DNA of 64,000 nucleotides from an uncultured Chlamydiae bacterium (GCA_902609415.1 CACLRR010000002.1:1-64000), one strand, 5' to 3'; numbered from the stretch's first letter, positions 26,718 to 36,402 are shown. Notes: generated by a model not told the origin, from the letters alone. Numbers and translations: made by a program.

Positions 26718-27554
26718 TTGGCTGTGGATAGTGTATTACCATTTTTTGGGGCATCTTGCCAAGGTGCTCCTGGGTCCTTAAATGCTGATATTAAAGGGGT
26801 TGCCACAAAATCTCTTAATATCCCTCTTGTTTTGCAAAGGCCAGTTCGGCTTGTCGCCCATGTTACTATCATTTCGATAATCACAGTGGGAGCTATTAAG
26901 TTATCTCCGTTGGTAGTAGTTGCAGGGTTAGTTTACCTTACATTTCTAGCTATCCATAAAAATGAGTTTTCTAAGCTTATTTCGGAGTTTACTCTTACAT
27001 TTATGCGAAATTGCCGAGAGTATTACAATGAAATCCCTTTACAAAATATGAGTGATGCAAAACTCTTCCTTGGAGGAATTCCATTTGATGATATGAAAAT
27101 TCCAGAAGGTGCACATATTGTAAGTCTTGTTGAGGATTGGGAATATGAACAGGTTGGTATTTTTGGTAAGGCTAAATCAAAACCTTTAGCCAATTTAACT
27201 CATCTTCCAATGAGAGATAAGACAATTCCTACGGTTGACATAATTAAGAAGGGTGTTGATGCGATTGAGATAGCTATTGCTAGGGGTGAAGATGTCTATA
27301 TTCACTGTAAACATGGATTAGGAAGAAGTGGGGCAGTTGTGGTTGCTTATTTGGCTAAGAAAAGCTTGTCTACTGAAGGTAAGCCCACACAAGAGAGGCT
27401 TGGGGTAATAGTTACTAAGGCAATATCTGAAATTAATCAATCTAGGAGCTTATGGCTTGCAGGTGGTGCTAGGAAGGTGATTGCAGATTTTCTATCTGAA
27501 ACTCTCTTGACTAAGAGTGATCAATGCATAGGATATCCTTGTAAGACAATATAG
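26718..27554 (+). CDS. Dual-specificity phosphatase with N-terminal membrane hairpin
   Basis: The 278-residue protein starts at TTG 26718, five bases after a full AAGGAGG ribosome site. Residues 45-80 are hydrophobic and look like two joined membrane helices. The C-terminal domain, about 110-265, is a cysteine phosphatase: LFLGGIPFDD, Asp167 in LPMRD as likely general acid, and the P-loop HCKHGLGRSG with Cys197 and Arg203. The closest known type is eukaryotic dual-specificity or PTPMT1-like phosphatase. It could dephosphorylate host proteins, phosphoinositides or phosphatidylglycerophosphate. With the bilobed hydrophobic domain, insertion in the inclusion membrane is one option. It is encoded opposite to both large island genes, between them. 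Domain call firm, role inferred. Confidence 0.85.
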   Translation: MAVDSVLPFFGASCQGAPGSLNADIKGVATKSLNIPLVLQRPVRLVAHVTIISIITVGAIKLSPLVVVAGLVYLTFLAIHKNEFSKLISEFTLTFMRNCREYYNEIPLQNMSDAKLFLGGIPFDDMKIPEGAHIVSLVEDWEYEQVGIFGKAKSKPLANLTHLPMRDKTIPTVDIIKKGVDAIEIAIARGEDVYIHCKHGLGRSGAVVVAYLAKKSLSTEGKPTQERLGVIVTKAISEINQSRSLWLAGGARKVIADFLSETLLTKSDQCIGYPCKTI

Positions 27555-27625
27555 ATTTGATCACTGTGTCTTCTATAGTTACTTCTCCTACTCTAAGTTG
27601 AGGGACACAAACATCTATTACATCA

Positions 27626-30004
27626 TTATTTTACTAGATTTTCTACTGAATAGAGCTTTTTATACTTTCTTGTAAGCTTTAAACCCCTTAATTCCATTTG
27701 GTAGGAGTCATCTCTTGTGACATAGTTAGGTTCTGGCATGGAGAAGGAAATCTCTTCGTTACTCTTTTTGTGTCTGTATTTTCCATTTTTTGCTATTTCC
27801 CAGCCATAATCAAAGATCTTTGCATACCACTTGTCACTTTCTGAGGCTGATTCCAGGAAGTAACCAAATCCTCTTTGGTAAGGGATACTTAATAAGACTC
27901 CTGGTTTAAAGGCATAGTTTGGATGTTTTACCTTAACTCCAAGCTTTTGTTGCTTTAGTGTTTCATTAATTACTATTTGTGTTTCTTTAATAGAAAGATC
28001 ATAGGTATTGAAGTTTACATCAGCTATTAACTTCCAGTTGTGAAGGTTTTTATAGAAAGAAGAGTGTTTATACATTTTAGTGATAGAGTACTTAGGGTTT
28101 TTTGAATCAAGCTGTTCTCCCTTCTTTACTTCATGAAAAATTGTGACAGGAATATCCCTTTTTACAATTTGTGAGGACAACGATTGATTAAGAAAGGGGT
28201 TCCTTGTAAGTGCTTCAATGCTATGGAGCCAGTCAATATAGTTTTGTGTATTTAGGGTATCCCATCTTAGAATAAGTTTTGATAGATGATAATGTGAGGC
28301 TTGTGAAAGATTCTGACTTAACTCATAACAAGGCTCATTTCCATGATCTTTTGCTAAAAGAGAGTGAGATCCAATATTTTGCCCTCCTAGTACATTATAG
28401 AGCCAATCTTTTGCATAAAATTTCAGTGAGTTGACAACTTTTTCTCTAAGCCATTTTGGTAGCCAGGAGAGAATCCATTTTATAGGTGAGGCTAAAAATG
28501 ATGTAATTTCTTTTATAGTACCATAGAGTGTATAGGTGAAAGAACCCACCTTGTATATTTTGGTCCCTTGAACAATAATATTGATAAATACTCGCTGTAT
28601 TTCAGCAGGAGCATGTTTTAAAATTTCACTGTGACTAATAATAGTGTGTGCGGCTTTCTGTGAAAGCTCAGGTCTAAAAAGTGATCGAGTTGAATCCTTA
28701 TATATGTTGTGGAAATACTTTGCGGTTTCATTACTTTCATCTTTGATGGCAGCCTCTGCATCAAGAACAAGATCTAGGCTTTCACGCATCTTTTTTTTCA
28801 TCTTATTAAGAGTTTTATTTGGGTTAGTTACCGTTTCTGAAATATGATCGTGGGTTTTATGTGCTTTGTGATAAGGGTCGTCTACATCAAAACCAAAGGC
28901 TTCTTCTGAGAGATGCAGAAGAGAAATAAGAGTATCTGATATGTCAAAGTATCCAGTAACTACCCAATCTTCTTTAGGATGACGCAACCAATTTTCATAA
29001 GGCTCTGAGACATAACGGCGAAGCCGTTTGTTGAAGATTGTATATCCTCTGTCAATCATTTCGAGTCCAGTTTTTGGTGGGAATCTAGATTTGATAAAAT
29101 CCTTTCCAAGAGTTGATGCTGCAAGCTCTACATAATTAGAGTGAGCATAGAAGTCCTCTATGGCATGCATAGCTTCACCGTAGATTGCTAGAGTTTTACA
29201 AAATTCAAAATCATCTTCTTTAACTCCCCGTTCAAAATGAGACTGCATTCGTCTATCAACATATGCAAATTTTCCAGCTATGATTTCAAGGTAGTCACGG
29301 AGGTAGCTATAGTGGTCTGGATCGAGTGTTTCATTTAAGGTTTTTGCTCTGGTGCCTTTCCTCTTCCCTTTTTCTAGTCGAAATGGTCTCTTTCGAGGTT
29401 GGTAGCCTGGATAATAGGTTGTTTTTGTTTGACGCCCTCTATCTAGATGCATATAAGGGAAGTATTGATTAAACAGCCGGTTTTTATCTGAAGGAGATTT
29501 GCCCTTAAATAGCTGTCTGTAGATCTTTAGAGGAAGAGTTTTTTCATGTTTGCTTGGATGTGAAAACTTAAAGTAGCCGATAAAGAATACTACATCTTCA
29601 AGGAATTTTGCTAGCGGGCCATTATTTCCGTCAGATTGACATTTTAGGAAAAATTCAATTTGGTTAGTTAGTGAATCAATTGCTGGTTTTAAGTAGGGTT
29701 CAATATCAGGAAGTAGAGGTTTGAAGTATTTTTTTATTTTTGATCCACCAGGCACCACTGAAAAAAGGGTGCTAGCTAGCTCCTCGATAGAATTTTTGAT
29801 CGTATTGATGATTTTTTCTATTCCGTTTGATGCAGCCTTTGAAGCAGCAGCATAGCCTGGAGGATCTATGACTTGGGAGAGGTCTGCTATCCAATTACCA
29901 AAATAAAAGGCCCTATAGTTGTTTAAATCCTTACCATTAGAGAATTTTTGTTTCAGCTGATCGGTGGTGAGTGTAGATTGAATTTCATGATTTTCTGCTT
30001 TCAT
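27626..30004 (-). CDS. Het-C domain protein with C-terminal LysM-like module
   Basis: The 792-residue protein shows Het-C signatures: FGNWIADLSQ at 35-44 and a helix with Glu277, His280, Asp284 and His288 in GEAMHAIEDFYAHSNY (276-291), resembling the metal site of zinc-dependent phospholipase C and nuclease P1 folds. A basic segment at about 200-221 follows an aromatic patch. Residues about 622-709 look like a LysM domain (EVKKGEQLD ... WKLIADVN ... GVLLSIPY). Het-C proteins cause heterokaryon incompatibility in fungi; bacterial relatives are considered toxins or lipases. No N-terminal signal is evident. It starts MKAEN, as does the 956-residue protein, and both lie on the minus strand with similar leaders. 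A secreted lipase-like effector is the favoured inference. Confidence 0.78.
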   Translation of the reverse strand: MKAENHEIQSTLTTDQLKQKFSNGKDLNNYRAFYFGNWIADLSQVIDPPGYAAASKAASNGIEKIINTIKNSIEELASTLFSVVPGGSKIKKYFKPLLPDIEPYLKPAIDSLTNQIEFFLKCQSDGNNGPLAKFLEDVVFFIGYFKFSHPSKHEKTLPLKIYRQLFKGKSPSDKNRLFNQYFPYMHLDRGRQTKTTYYPGYQPRKRPFRLEKGKRKGTRAKTLNETLDPDHYSYLRDYLEIIAGKFAYVDRRMQSHFERGVKEDDFEFCKTLAIYGEAMHAIEDFYAHSNYVELAASTLGKDFIKSRFPPKTGLEMIDRGYTIFNKRLRRYVSEPYENWLRHPKEDWVVTGYFDISDTLISLLHLSEEAFGFDVDDPYHKAHKTHDHISETVTNPNKTLNKMKKKMRESLDLVLDAEAAIKDESNETAKYFHNIYKDSTRSLFRPELSQKAAHTIISHSEILKHAPAEIQRVFINIIVQGTKIYKVGSFTYTLYGTIKEITSFLASPIKWILSWLPKWLREKVVNSLKFYAKDWLYNVLGGQNIGSHSLLAKDHGNEPCYELSQNLSQASHYHLSKLILRWDTLNTQNYIDWLHSIEALTRNPFLNQSLSSQIVKRDIPVTIFHEVKKGEQLDSKNPKYSITKMYKHSSFYKNLHNWKLIADVNFNTYDLSIKETQIVINETLKQQKLGVKVKHPNYAFKPGVLLSIPYQRGFGYFLESASESDKWYAKIFDYGWEIAKNGKYRHKKSNEEISFSMPEPNYVTRDDSYQMELRGLKLTRKYKKLYSVENLVK

Positions 30005-30052
30005 TATCTTTTTTATGTTTATTATATATTTATTCGTATTTATAAGAAAATA

Positions 30053-30910
30053 ATGAATCGTATTTTGGGTTTTTACTACTTTCTACTAGCATGTTTTGTC
30101 TCGGCTGCACAGACCGTATTTATTCGTTATTATATATTAGATAAAGTGGAATCAATCAATCTGCACTTTTACCATTGTTTATTTGGATCAGTATTATTGC
30201 TTCCATTTTTAGGTCCATTAAAGAATGTCAGATGGAGGAGTAATCAGATTGGTCTACATTGTTTTAGAGGTCTAATGGGTGTTTTGTCCGGGGTCTTATT
30301 TTATTATTTTCTGATGAATCTACATATTATAACAGTAACGATTATAGTCTGCTCGAGTCCTCTATTTGTTGTTGTTTTTTCAAGAATATGGTTGAAGGAG
30401 AGAATTAGTACAGGTTTAGTCTTATCGTTACTTCTTGGCTTTTTGGGAGTATACGTTGCTGTGGCACCTGAAATAAAGGTTGATGTTTCTACTTTTTCGT
30501 TCTTAGTTTTTTTTATACCAATATCATGGGCTTTGTTAATCATGACTGCTAGGAAGATCAAGGATGAAAATCATGTGATTGCAATGTTTATCTATCAGAT
30601 ATCAGGCCTGATAATCACAGCGCTTCTCTATAAGCAAGAATCTTTAGGGAATCTGATATATGCTACACTAATTATCTCGGCATTAAGTGCATTTCTCATA
30701 CAATGGTTTTTTATTAAAGCACATCAATATTGCGGCGCAAATTTTCTCGCACCTTTTGGTTATTTGAGAATTATTTTCACAATCATTTTGTCTTCTTATT
30801 TTTTTTCTGAGGAGATTAGTTATTCAATGATATTAGGAGCAACTCTTGTTGCAGTAAGTGGTGGAGTTATGTTTCTTTCTAGAAAAGAAGAGCTTGTTTC
30901 AGGTGAATAG
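30053..30910 (+). CDS. EamA/DMT superfamily transporter
   Basis: The 285-residue membrane protein has ten hydrophobic helices in two repeats. Motifs such as LYFLMNLHI-type helix pairs and RIWLKERISTGLVLSLLLGFLGVY are typical of the EamA repeat of drug/metabolite transporters. In obligate intracellular bacteria such carriers can import host SAM, nucleotide-sugars or amino acids. I chose ATG 30053; an open extension reaches 29948 but would run through the start of the divergent Het-C gene. Substrate not readable. Confidence 0.85.
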   Translation: MNRILGFYYFLLACFVSAAQTVFIRYYILDKVESINLHFYHCLFGSVLLLPFLGPLKNVRWRSNQIGLHCFRGLMGVLSGVLFYYFLMNLHIITVTIIVCSSPLFVVVFSRIWLKERISTGLVLSLLLGFLGVYVAVAPEIKVDVSTFSFLVFFIPISWALLIMTARKIKDENHVIAMFIYQISGLIITALLYKQESLGNLIYATLIISALSAFLIQWFFIKAHQYCGANFLAPFGYLRIIFTIILSSYFFSEEISYSMILGATLVAVSGGVMFLSRKEELVSGE

Positions 30911-31025
30911 AAATTAAATCTAGATCGGCATAAAATTTTTACTTTAGATAAATGTAGATGTTTGTTATTACTTTAAACATACTCTAATTTTTGAGACATT
31001 TTTTTTAAGTAAACATCGAGGGATT

Positions 31026-32084
31026 ATGAAACTAAATAGAAACAATAAATGGATGACAGCAGCACTTAGTGCATTGATGTTGACCTCTGTAAATGCCGCT
31101 GAACATGGTGGTGATGAAGCTAGACATAGAGTTAAAGAAGGAACAAGACATGATGAGGCTGGTGGCTATATTAATGCTGACTTCATCTATTGGGCAGTTG
31201 ATCAAGGTGGATTAGATTATCAATATAACAGCCAAGTAGTAGGTGGTGTGCAGGGAAATTATGAAGTTCTTGATATAACTAGGGATAAATCATGGAAACC
31301 TGGATTTAAGGTAGGTATTGGCATGAATACACCTCATGATAATTGGGGAGTGCATGCACAATATACTTGGTTATGGTTTGACAGTAGTGATAATCAGATG
31401 AGACATGATGCTACAAATGGACAGCTGTGTCTTTGGTCAAATGGGCAAGGACTTGCTCTCGATAATTATGAAGCTGGTGGTTACGCACAATGGAGAATGA
31501 AGTTTAATGATGTTTTTCTTTCATTAAATAGATCAATCTATAGACATGCGAAAACTCACTTTCAAGGTGAATTTGGCCTTAGAGCTGCATGGAATGATCA
31601 AACAGTTGAAGTAGTTCAAGGTGCTGCTGCAGGTAACCAGACAGATCGTCATACAGCGAGACAGGAATTTAGTAGTATTGGATGGAGAGCAGCGTCTGAT
31701 TGTACATGGAGTTTTACAGAAGATAACTCTTTTTCATTCTTTAGCGATTTTGTATTAAGCTTACTAGCTGCTAAATGGGATGAGCATAGATGGTACGATG
31801 CAGCTGTTACTGCAGGAGGGGCTCTTACAGACACAGCCCTCAGAGGAAGAGCTACTCATTATGGTATTCAACCTGTAGTAGATATTAACGCTGGTCTTAG
31901 ATGGCAGACAACACTAGATAGTGCTGATGAAGACGCTTATGGATTCATGATTCAAGCTGGATGGGAAACACAATACTGGCATGAGAATAATAAGCTAATT
32001 GGCTGGAATGATGTAGAAGCGACAGATCATAATGGATCTCTTAGTTTCTCTGGTCTATCTCTAAGAGCACAGTTTGATTGGTAA
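31026..32084 (+). CDS. Lpg1974-type (MOMP-like) outer membrane protein 1
   Basis: The 352-residue protein has a signal peptide of about 24 residues ending VNAAE. The mature part has alternating aromatic and polar residues of a beta-barrel and ends in LRAQFDW. Motifs GGYINADFIYWAVDQGG, FKVGIGMNTPHDNW and YTWLWFDS are typical of the Legionella MOMP-like porins common in Simkania and Rhabdochlamydia. It would form a porin in the outer membrane. A strong intrinsic terminator follows. The next gene is a second copy of the same family. Confidence 0.92.
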   Translation: MKLNRNNKWMTAALSALMLTSVNAAEHGGDEARHRVKEGTRHDEAGGYINADFIYWAVDQGGLDYQYNSQVVGGVQGNYEVLDITRDKSWKPGFKVGIGMNTPHDNWGVHAQYTWLWFDSSDNQMRHDATNGQLCLWSNGQGLALDNYEAGGYAQWRMKFNDVFLSLNRSIYRHAKTHFQGEFGLRAAWNDQTVEVVQGAAAGNQTDRHTARQEFSSIGWRAASDCTWSFTEDNSFSFFSDFVLSLLAAKWDEHRWYDAAVTAGGALTDTALRGRATHYGIQPVVDINAGLRWQTTLDSADEDAYGFMIQAGWETQYWHENNKLIGWNDVEATDHNGSLSFSGLSLRAQFDW

Positions 32085-32110
32085 GATACTAATTAATATG
32101 AGTTTTATGA

Positions 32111-32143
32111 GGGAAGTGTTGAAAGACACTTCCCTTTTTTTTT
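32111..32143 (+). terminator. Rho-independent terminator after omp 1
   Basis: GGGAAGTGT (32111-32119) pairs perfectly with ACACTTCCC (32126-32134) around a six-base loop, followed by nine T bases. This is a textbook terminator that separates the two porin genes. Confidence 0.95.
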
Positions 32144-32147
32144 GTCG

Positions 32148-32176
32148 TTGACATAGCTTCTAGTTACTTCTATAGT
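32148..32176 (+). promoter_or_regulatory. Promoter of second porin gene
   Basis: A consensus TTGACA at 32148-32153 and TATAGT at 32171-32176 are separated by 17 bases. The start codon lies 21 bases after the -10 element, so the leader is very short. Confidence 0.8.
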
Positions 32177-32196
32177 AAATCCTTTGTGAGGGAATT

Positions 32197-33150
32197 ATGA
32201 AAAAGTGTGTGTTTTTGTTTGTAATTACTGGTTTGATCTGTCTGGAGGCAGATTCATTCATGAAAACAAGAGAAAGAGAATTTAAGGAGGATCAGTGGGG
32301 TGGTTACGTATATGCTGATTTCAATTATAGTGCATTAAGGGAGCTTCTTCCTTATAGATTTACTACGTCTGAAGTTCAATATATAGATGAAAGTAGTGAT
32401 GCAATTAAACCAGGTTTTACTGTAGGTATTGGCACTTATACTCCCCATGATAACTGGGATTTTTTCGCTGAGTATACATTTCTTTGGTTTGACTCAGATT
32501 TAAATCAAGTACGTATTGATAATATTATTAATGGTTTTATTCCATGGGTTTCAACTGCGATTGGAGTGAATGTATTTATTCCTTACGATAATGGCTCAGC
32601 TCAATGGCGCATGCAATATAATGATCTTATTATTTCATTAAAACGAAATTATAAACTGACAAAAAAAATTAGTTGTCTCTTAGAAAATGGCGTAAGAGCA
32701 ATTCTGAGCAAACAGACTCTTGATTTTACTGATAATGATATCTTCACTGCGCTGGCAATAAACAACCAGCAGAAATTTATCGGTATAGGTTGGCGTCTTG
32801 CTTTAGATACACGGTGGATGCTTGGAAGAGGGGTCTTCCTTTATTCAGACTTCGATCTATCTTTATTGGGCTCTCACTGGAATGTTGAAAGAAAAAATAT
32901 TGGTAATACGATGCATAAAGGACGTATTAATGGACTGCAACCCATCCTTGGATCAAATATAGGAATTGGCTGGAGAACATTTATTACTGGAATGCAGAGA
33001 AAGGATGAGTATGAATTTTCATTGATGCTAGGCGGTGATACTACTTGCCTATATGATCATGCTAGGTTCTTTCGTTTTGGAGGGGATCTGCAACATGGTG
33101 GTTCTTTGTCGATTTATGGATTAAAGCTTCGAGCTGCACTTTCCTTCTAG
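32197..33150 (+). CDS. Lpg1974-type (MOMP-like) outer membrane protein 2
   Basis: The 317-residue protein has a short signal peptide (about 1-20) and shares with its neighbour the blocks GGYVYADFNYSA, FTVGIGTYTPHDNW and YTFLWFDSDLNQVR. It ends in LRAALSF, with the terminal phenylalanine of barrels. It has its own promoter and a terminator separates it from copy 1, so the two can be expressed independently. The last 30 bases overlap the end of the convergent mfd gene. Sequence divergence suggests different loop exposure. Confidence 0.9.
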   Translation: MKKCVFLFVITGLICLEADSFMKTREREFKEDQWGGYVYADFNYSALRELLPYRFTTSEVQYIDESSDAIKPGFTVGIGTYTPHDNWDFFAEYTFLWFDSDLNQVRIDNIINGFIPWVSTAIGVNVFIPYDNGSAQWRMQYNDLIISLKRNYKLTKKISCLLENGVRAILSKQTLDFTDNDIFTALAINNQQKFIGIGWRLALDTRWMLGRGVFLYSDFDLSLLGSHWNVERKNIGNTMHKGRINGLQPILGSNIGIGWRTFITGMQRKDEYEFSLMLGGDTTCLYDHARFFRFGGDLQHGGSLSIYGLKLRAALSF

Positions 33151-36100
33151 AAGAGGGAGATCTGTAAAATGCTCAGGGAACGGTAGAGTAAATCCATCTG
33201 AGAGTTTTTTAAGTGTGATGAGAAGTAGTTCCCTGGGAGTTTTGATAGGAGGGAGTAGAAACGATTTTTTCTCAGCTTGCTTAGTTGAGGATCCCTTCTT
33301 TTCAACTAAAAGCGATGAGCTTAAGAATTTTAGAGATACGAATCTTTCTTTAGAGGCATAATTTCTCATTAGTGTGAGTGCATAGAGCCAAAAGCAGGTT
33401 TCAGAGAGGGGACCAAAACGGTCGATCATCTCTTCAAATATTCCATCAATTTCGTGCTTGTCATGCGCTTGTCCGAGTCTATTATATATTTCTAGGCGTA
33501 TTGAGCTATCTGCAATATAGCTTTCAGGAATTTTTGCTATAAAGTGAGATTCGATTTTTGTTTCCATAAAATAGAGGGTACCCCCCTTTTTCATTGCTTC
33601 AACAGTTCTTTTCAGCATTTTGCAATAGAGATGAAAGCCCACAGTTTCAATTTGACCTGACTGTTTTGTGCCAAGAATATCCCCTGCACCACGAAGTTCT
33701 AGATCACGCATAGCAAGTTTGATGCCACCACCAAATCCTGAGGTGTCAATAAGGGCATTTAGCCTCTTTTGGGACAGTTCCTTTAGCTCTTGGTTGGGAG
33801 GCACAAGAAAGTAGCAATAAGCAGATTTTTTCCACCTACCTACTCTTCCACGAAGTTGATAAAGTTCAGAGAGGCCAAAGCGATGAGACTGATCAATAAG
33901 TATTGTATTTGCATTTGAAATATCTATACCATTTTCAACAATGGTTGTAGCAATTAGGATATCAACCTCACCCTGTTTAAATTGATGAAAAATCGAATCA
34001 ATTGTCTCTGCAGGCATCTGCCCATGAACAGCTTTTATATTAGCATTAGGTACAAGTTTTTCTATATGGCGCATTACATCGAAAATTGTTTCTACTCTAT
34101 TATGAATGAAAAAGACCTGTCCATCGCGTGCCATTTCTCTTAGTATGGCTGATCTAATAATCCCATCATCTCTGTCACAAAGTATGGAATGGATGGGTAA
34201 TCTATCTCCTGGAGGAGAATTGATTAGAGACATTTCCTTTGCTTTAATGAGAGAGAAATAAAGTGTTCTTGGGATTGGTGTTGCGCTTAGAGTTAGGCAA
34301 TCAACTCCTATCTTAAATCCTTTTAACTTCTCCTTGACACGTACTCCAAATCTTTGTTCCTCATCTATGATAATAAGGCCAAGGTTTTTAAAAGCCACAT
34401 CCTTACTAATCAGACGATGTGTTCCAATAATAATATCAATACCGCCTAGGGCTAATTTCTTTAGGGTTTCCTTGTTTTCCTTAGCAGATTGAAATCTAGA
34501 AAGAATGCCAATATTTATAGGGTATTCCTTCATTCTTTCTATGAAATTTTCAAAGTGTTGCTCAGCTAGTATTGTTGTAGGCACAAGTACTGCTACTTGT
34601 TTTCCCCCAAGCGCTGTTGCTTTAAAGGCTGCACGCATTGCAACTTCTGTTTTTCCATATCCTACATCCCCACATAGTAGCCTATCCATAGGAAGATTGT
34701 TTTCCATATCACGATAGATCTCTTCAAGAGCTTTTAGTTGGTCTGAGGTTTCTTGGTAGGGGAAGTGGTTAGAGAATTGGTGCATGATTGCATTATTTGC
34801 TGGATAACTAATCCCCCCTTTGATCTCTCTTGCAGCAGCAGTTTTTAATAGATCTTGCGCATATGTCGTAACAGATTTTTCAGTTTGAGTCTTTATTTTT
34901 TGCCATTTGCTACTTCCAATTTCATGAAGAGGTGGAGGAGAATCATCTGAGCCAATATAGCGTGTGACAAGGTGGGATTCAGAGATAGGAGTATAAAGCT
35001 TTGCTCCCTTAGCATAATCGATGACAAGAAATTCAGCGGTGATACCAAGATGATTTGTGTGTTTTTCAATTCCCTTATATTTTCCAATTCCATTATGGAA
35101 ATGGACAACAAGATCATTTATTTCAATTTGGTGAAAGTCTGATAGATCTGTATGGGTGGTAGTCCTCCAACTTTCTCTAGAGATCTTTCTTTTTTTTGTA
35201 AACTCAGTATAGGGAATAACAGTTAGATTTGCCTTTAGACAGGAAAATCCATTAGAAAGGTAACCCTTTTCTATGTTAAGGGTGCATTTTCTCTCTTTTG
35301 CTATTTGTTCTAGGTGTAGTTTCTCTGTAGTATCATCACATAGAAAGAGGGGGATTTCGTCGGGTTTAAGCTTACTAAGGATATCATTTAGTCTGGAATT
35401 AAAGTTGTCTGAAGAGGAGGTGTAGTAGTCTTCGATTGTAATAAAAGGGTGTACTACTGTTTTGACAGGTATCACTTCATTACATAGTCTAATTGCTGTT
35501 GAGTTAGCTTCACTAAAGTTTGATAGAGATTCCGATGCCATGAATATAGTGCGTTTTTTTGTAGCTTGCAAAACATTAGTAAATAGATCATAGAATTTAG
35601 GCATTTTTTCAATTTGAGTGTTGATTTGTGTATATTTATCCTCGATGGAGAGAATGTCATCAAATATACACAGAGTGTTTTCACCAAGATAATCAAGGAT
35701 TGATTCTAATTGATCACTCTTCTTAATAAGAAGGTCTTCTCTCGCAGGTAGTACATTCATTGATTGGATCTTTTGATCTGATTTTTGAGAGAGCGGATTA
35801 AATAGCCTAATGTCATCAATATCATCATCAAAAAACTCAATCCTTGCAGGTTCTTTAGCAGTAATTTCAAAGATGTCAACAATGCCACCACGAACACTAA
35901 ATTGACCTTTATCCTGAGTTAATTTGGTCCTTTCATAGCCAAGTGTTATGAGTGTTTTAGTTAGATGCTCTATTGAGATAGTATCACCAAGATTAAGTTG
36001 GAAATGCATGTCAACTAGTGTGCTTTGGGGGAGAACGCGTTGCAAAAGGGCATCAAGAGGTGTAAGAAGAATTACACTCTCTTTAGGATCTAATAACATA

Positions 36101-36402
36101 TGAAGGATTTTAAGCCTTAATCCCATAAGATCTGGTGATGGCATCAGTCCTTCATGAAGTAAAAGTTCCCATGAAGGAAATGAAAAGACATTGGAATTAA
36201 AATATTTTAGATCTTGATAGAGGATATCTTCATCTTTTCCGGAGGTAATGACAAGAATGTTATTACAAAGTTCTTTTTGTAGAGCCTTCATGACGAGAGC
36301 CTTTGGTCCTTGGAAGAGGCTTTCAATAGCTATCGGTTCGAGGGTTTTAATATGCTTAGTAAGAGACTTAGCAAAATCGGTCTGAAGAAATTGAGAGATC
36401 AC
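33121..36402 (-). CDS. mfd: Transcription-repair coupling factor Mfd
   Basis: The 1093-residue protein has the Mfd domain order. The UvrB-homology module comes first (about 1-330), then an RNA-polymerase interaction domain with INDLVVHFHNGIGKYKGIE near 430. The superfamily 2 translocase follows, with GDVGYGKTEVA as Walker A and DEEQRFGV as Walker B, then a helicase C lobe with VHGQM and QLRGRVGR. The C-terminal TRCF domain is last. Mfd removes RNA polymerase stalled at lesions and recruits UvrA. It overlaps alaS by four bases (ATGA), as in a coupled operon; C. trachomatis has the same alaS-mfd pair. Confidence 0.97.
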   Translation of the reverse strand: MISQFLQTDFAKSLTKHIKTLEPIAIESLFQGPKALVMKALQKELCNNILVITSGKDEDILYQDLKYFNSNVFSFPSWELLLHEGLMPSPDLMGLRLKILHMLLDPKESVILLTPLDALLQRVLPQSTLVDMHFQLNLGDTISIEHLTKTLITLGYERTKLTQDKGQFSVRGGIVDIFEITAKEPARIEFFDDDIDDIRLFNPLSQKSDQKIQSMNVLPAREDLLIKKSDQLESILDYLGENTLCIFDDILSIEDKYTQINTQIEKMPKFYDLFTNVLQATKKRTIFMASESLSNFSEANSTAIRLCNEVIPVKTVVHPFITIEDYYTSSSDNFNSRLNDILSKLKPDEIPLFLCDDTTEKLHLEQIAKERKCTLNIEKGYLSNGFSCLKANLTVIPYTEFTKKRKISRESWRTTTHTDLSDFHQIEINDLVVHFHNGIGKYKGIEKHTNHLGITAEFLVIDYAKGAKLYTPISESHLVTRYIGSDDSPPPLHEIGSSKWQKIKTQTEKSVTTYAQDLLKTAAAREIKGGISYPANNAIMHQFSNHFPYQETSDQLKALEEIYRDMENNLPMDRLLCGDVGYGKTEVAMRAAFKATALGGKQVAVLVPTTILAEQHFENFIERMKEYPINIGILSRFQSAKENKETLKKLALGGIDIIIGTHRLISKDVAFKNLGLIIIDEEQRFGVRVKEKLKGFKIGVDCLTLSATPIPRTLYFSLIKAKEMSLINSPPGDRLPIHSILCDRDDGIIRSAILREMARDGQVFFIHNRVETIFDVMRHIEKLVPNANIKAVHGQMPAETIDSIFHQFKQGEVDILIATTIVENGIDISNANTILIDQSHRFGLSELYQLRGRVGRWKKSAYCYFLVPPNQELKELSQKRLNALIDTSGFGGGIKLAMRDLELRGAGDILGTKQSGQIETVGFHLYCKMLKRTVEAMKKGGTLYFMETKIESHFIAKIPESYIADSSIRLEIYNRLGQAHDKHEIDGIFEEMIDRFGPLSETCFWLYALTLMRNYASKERFVSLKFLSSSLLVEKKGSSTKQAEKKSFLLPPIKTPRELLLITLKKLSDGFTLPFPEHFTDLPLLEGKCSSKL

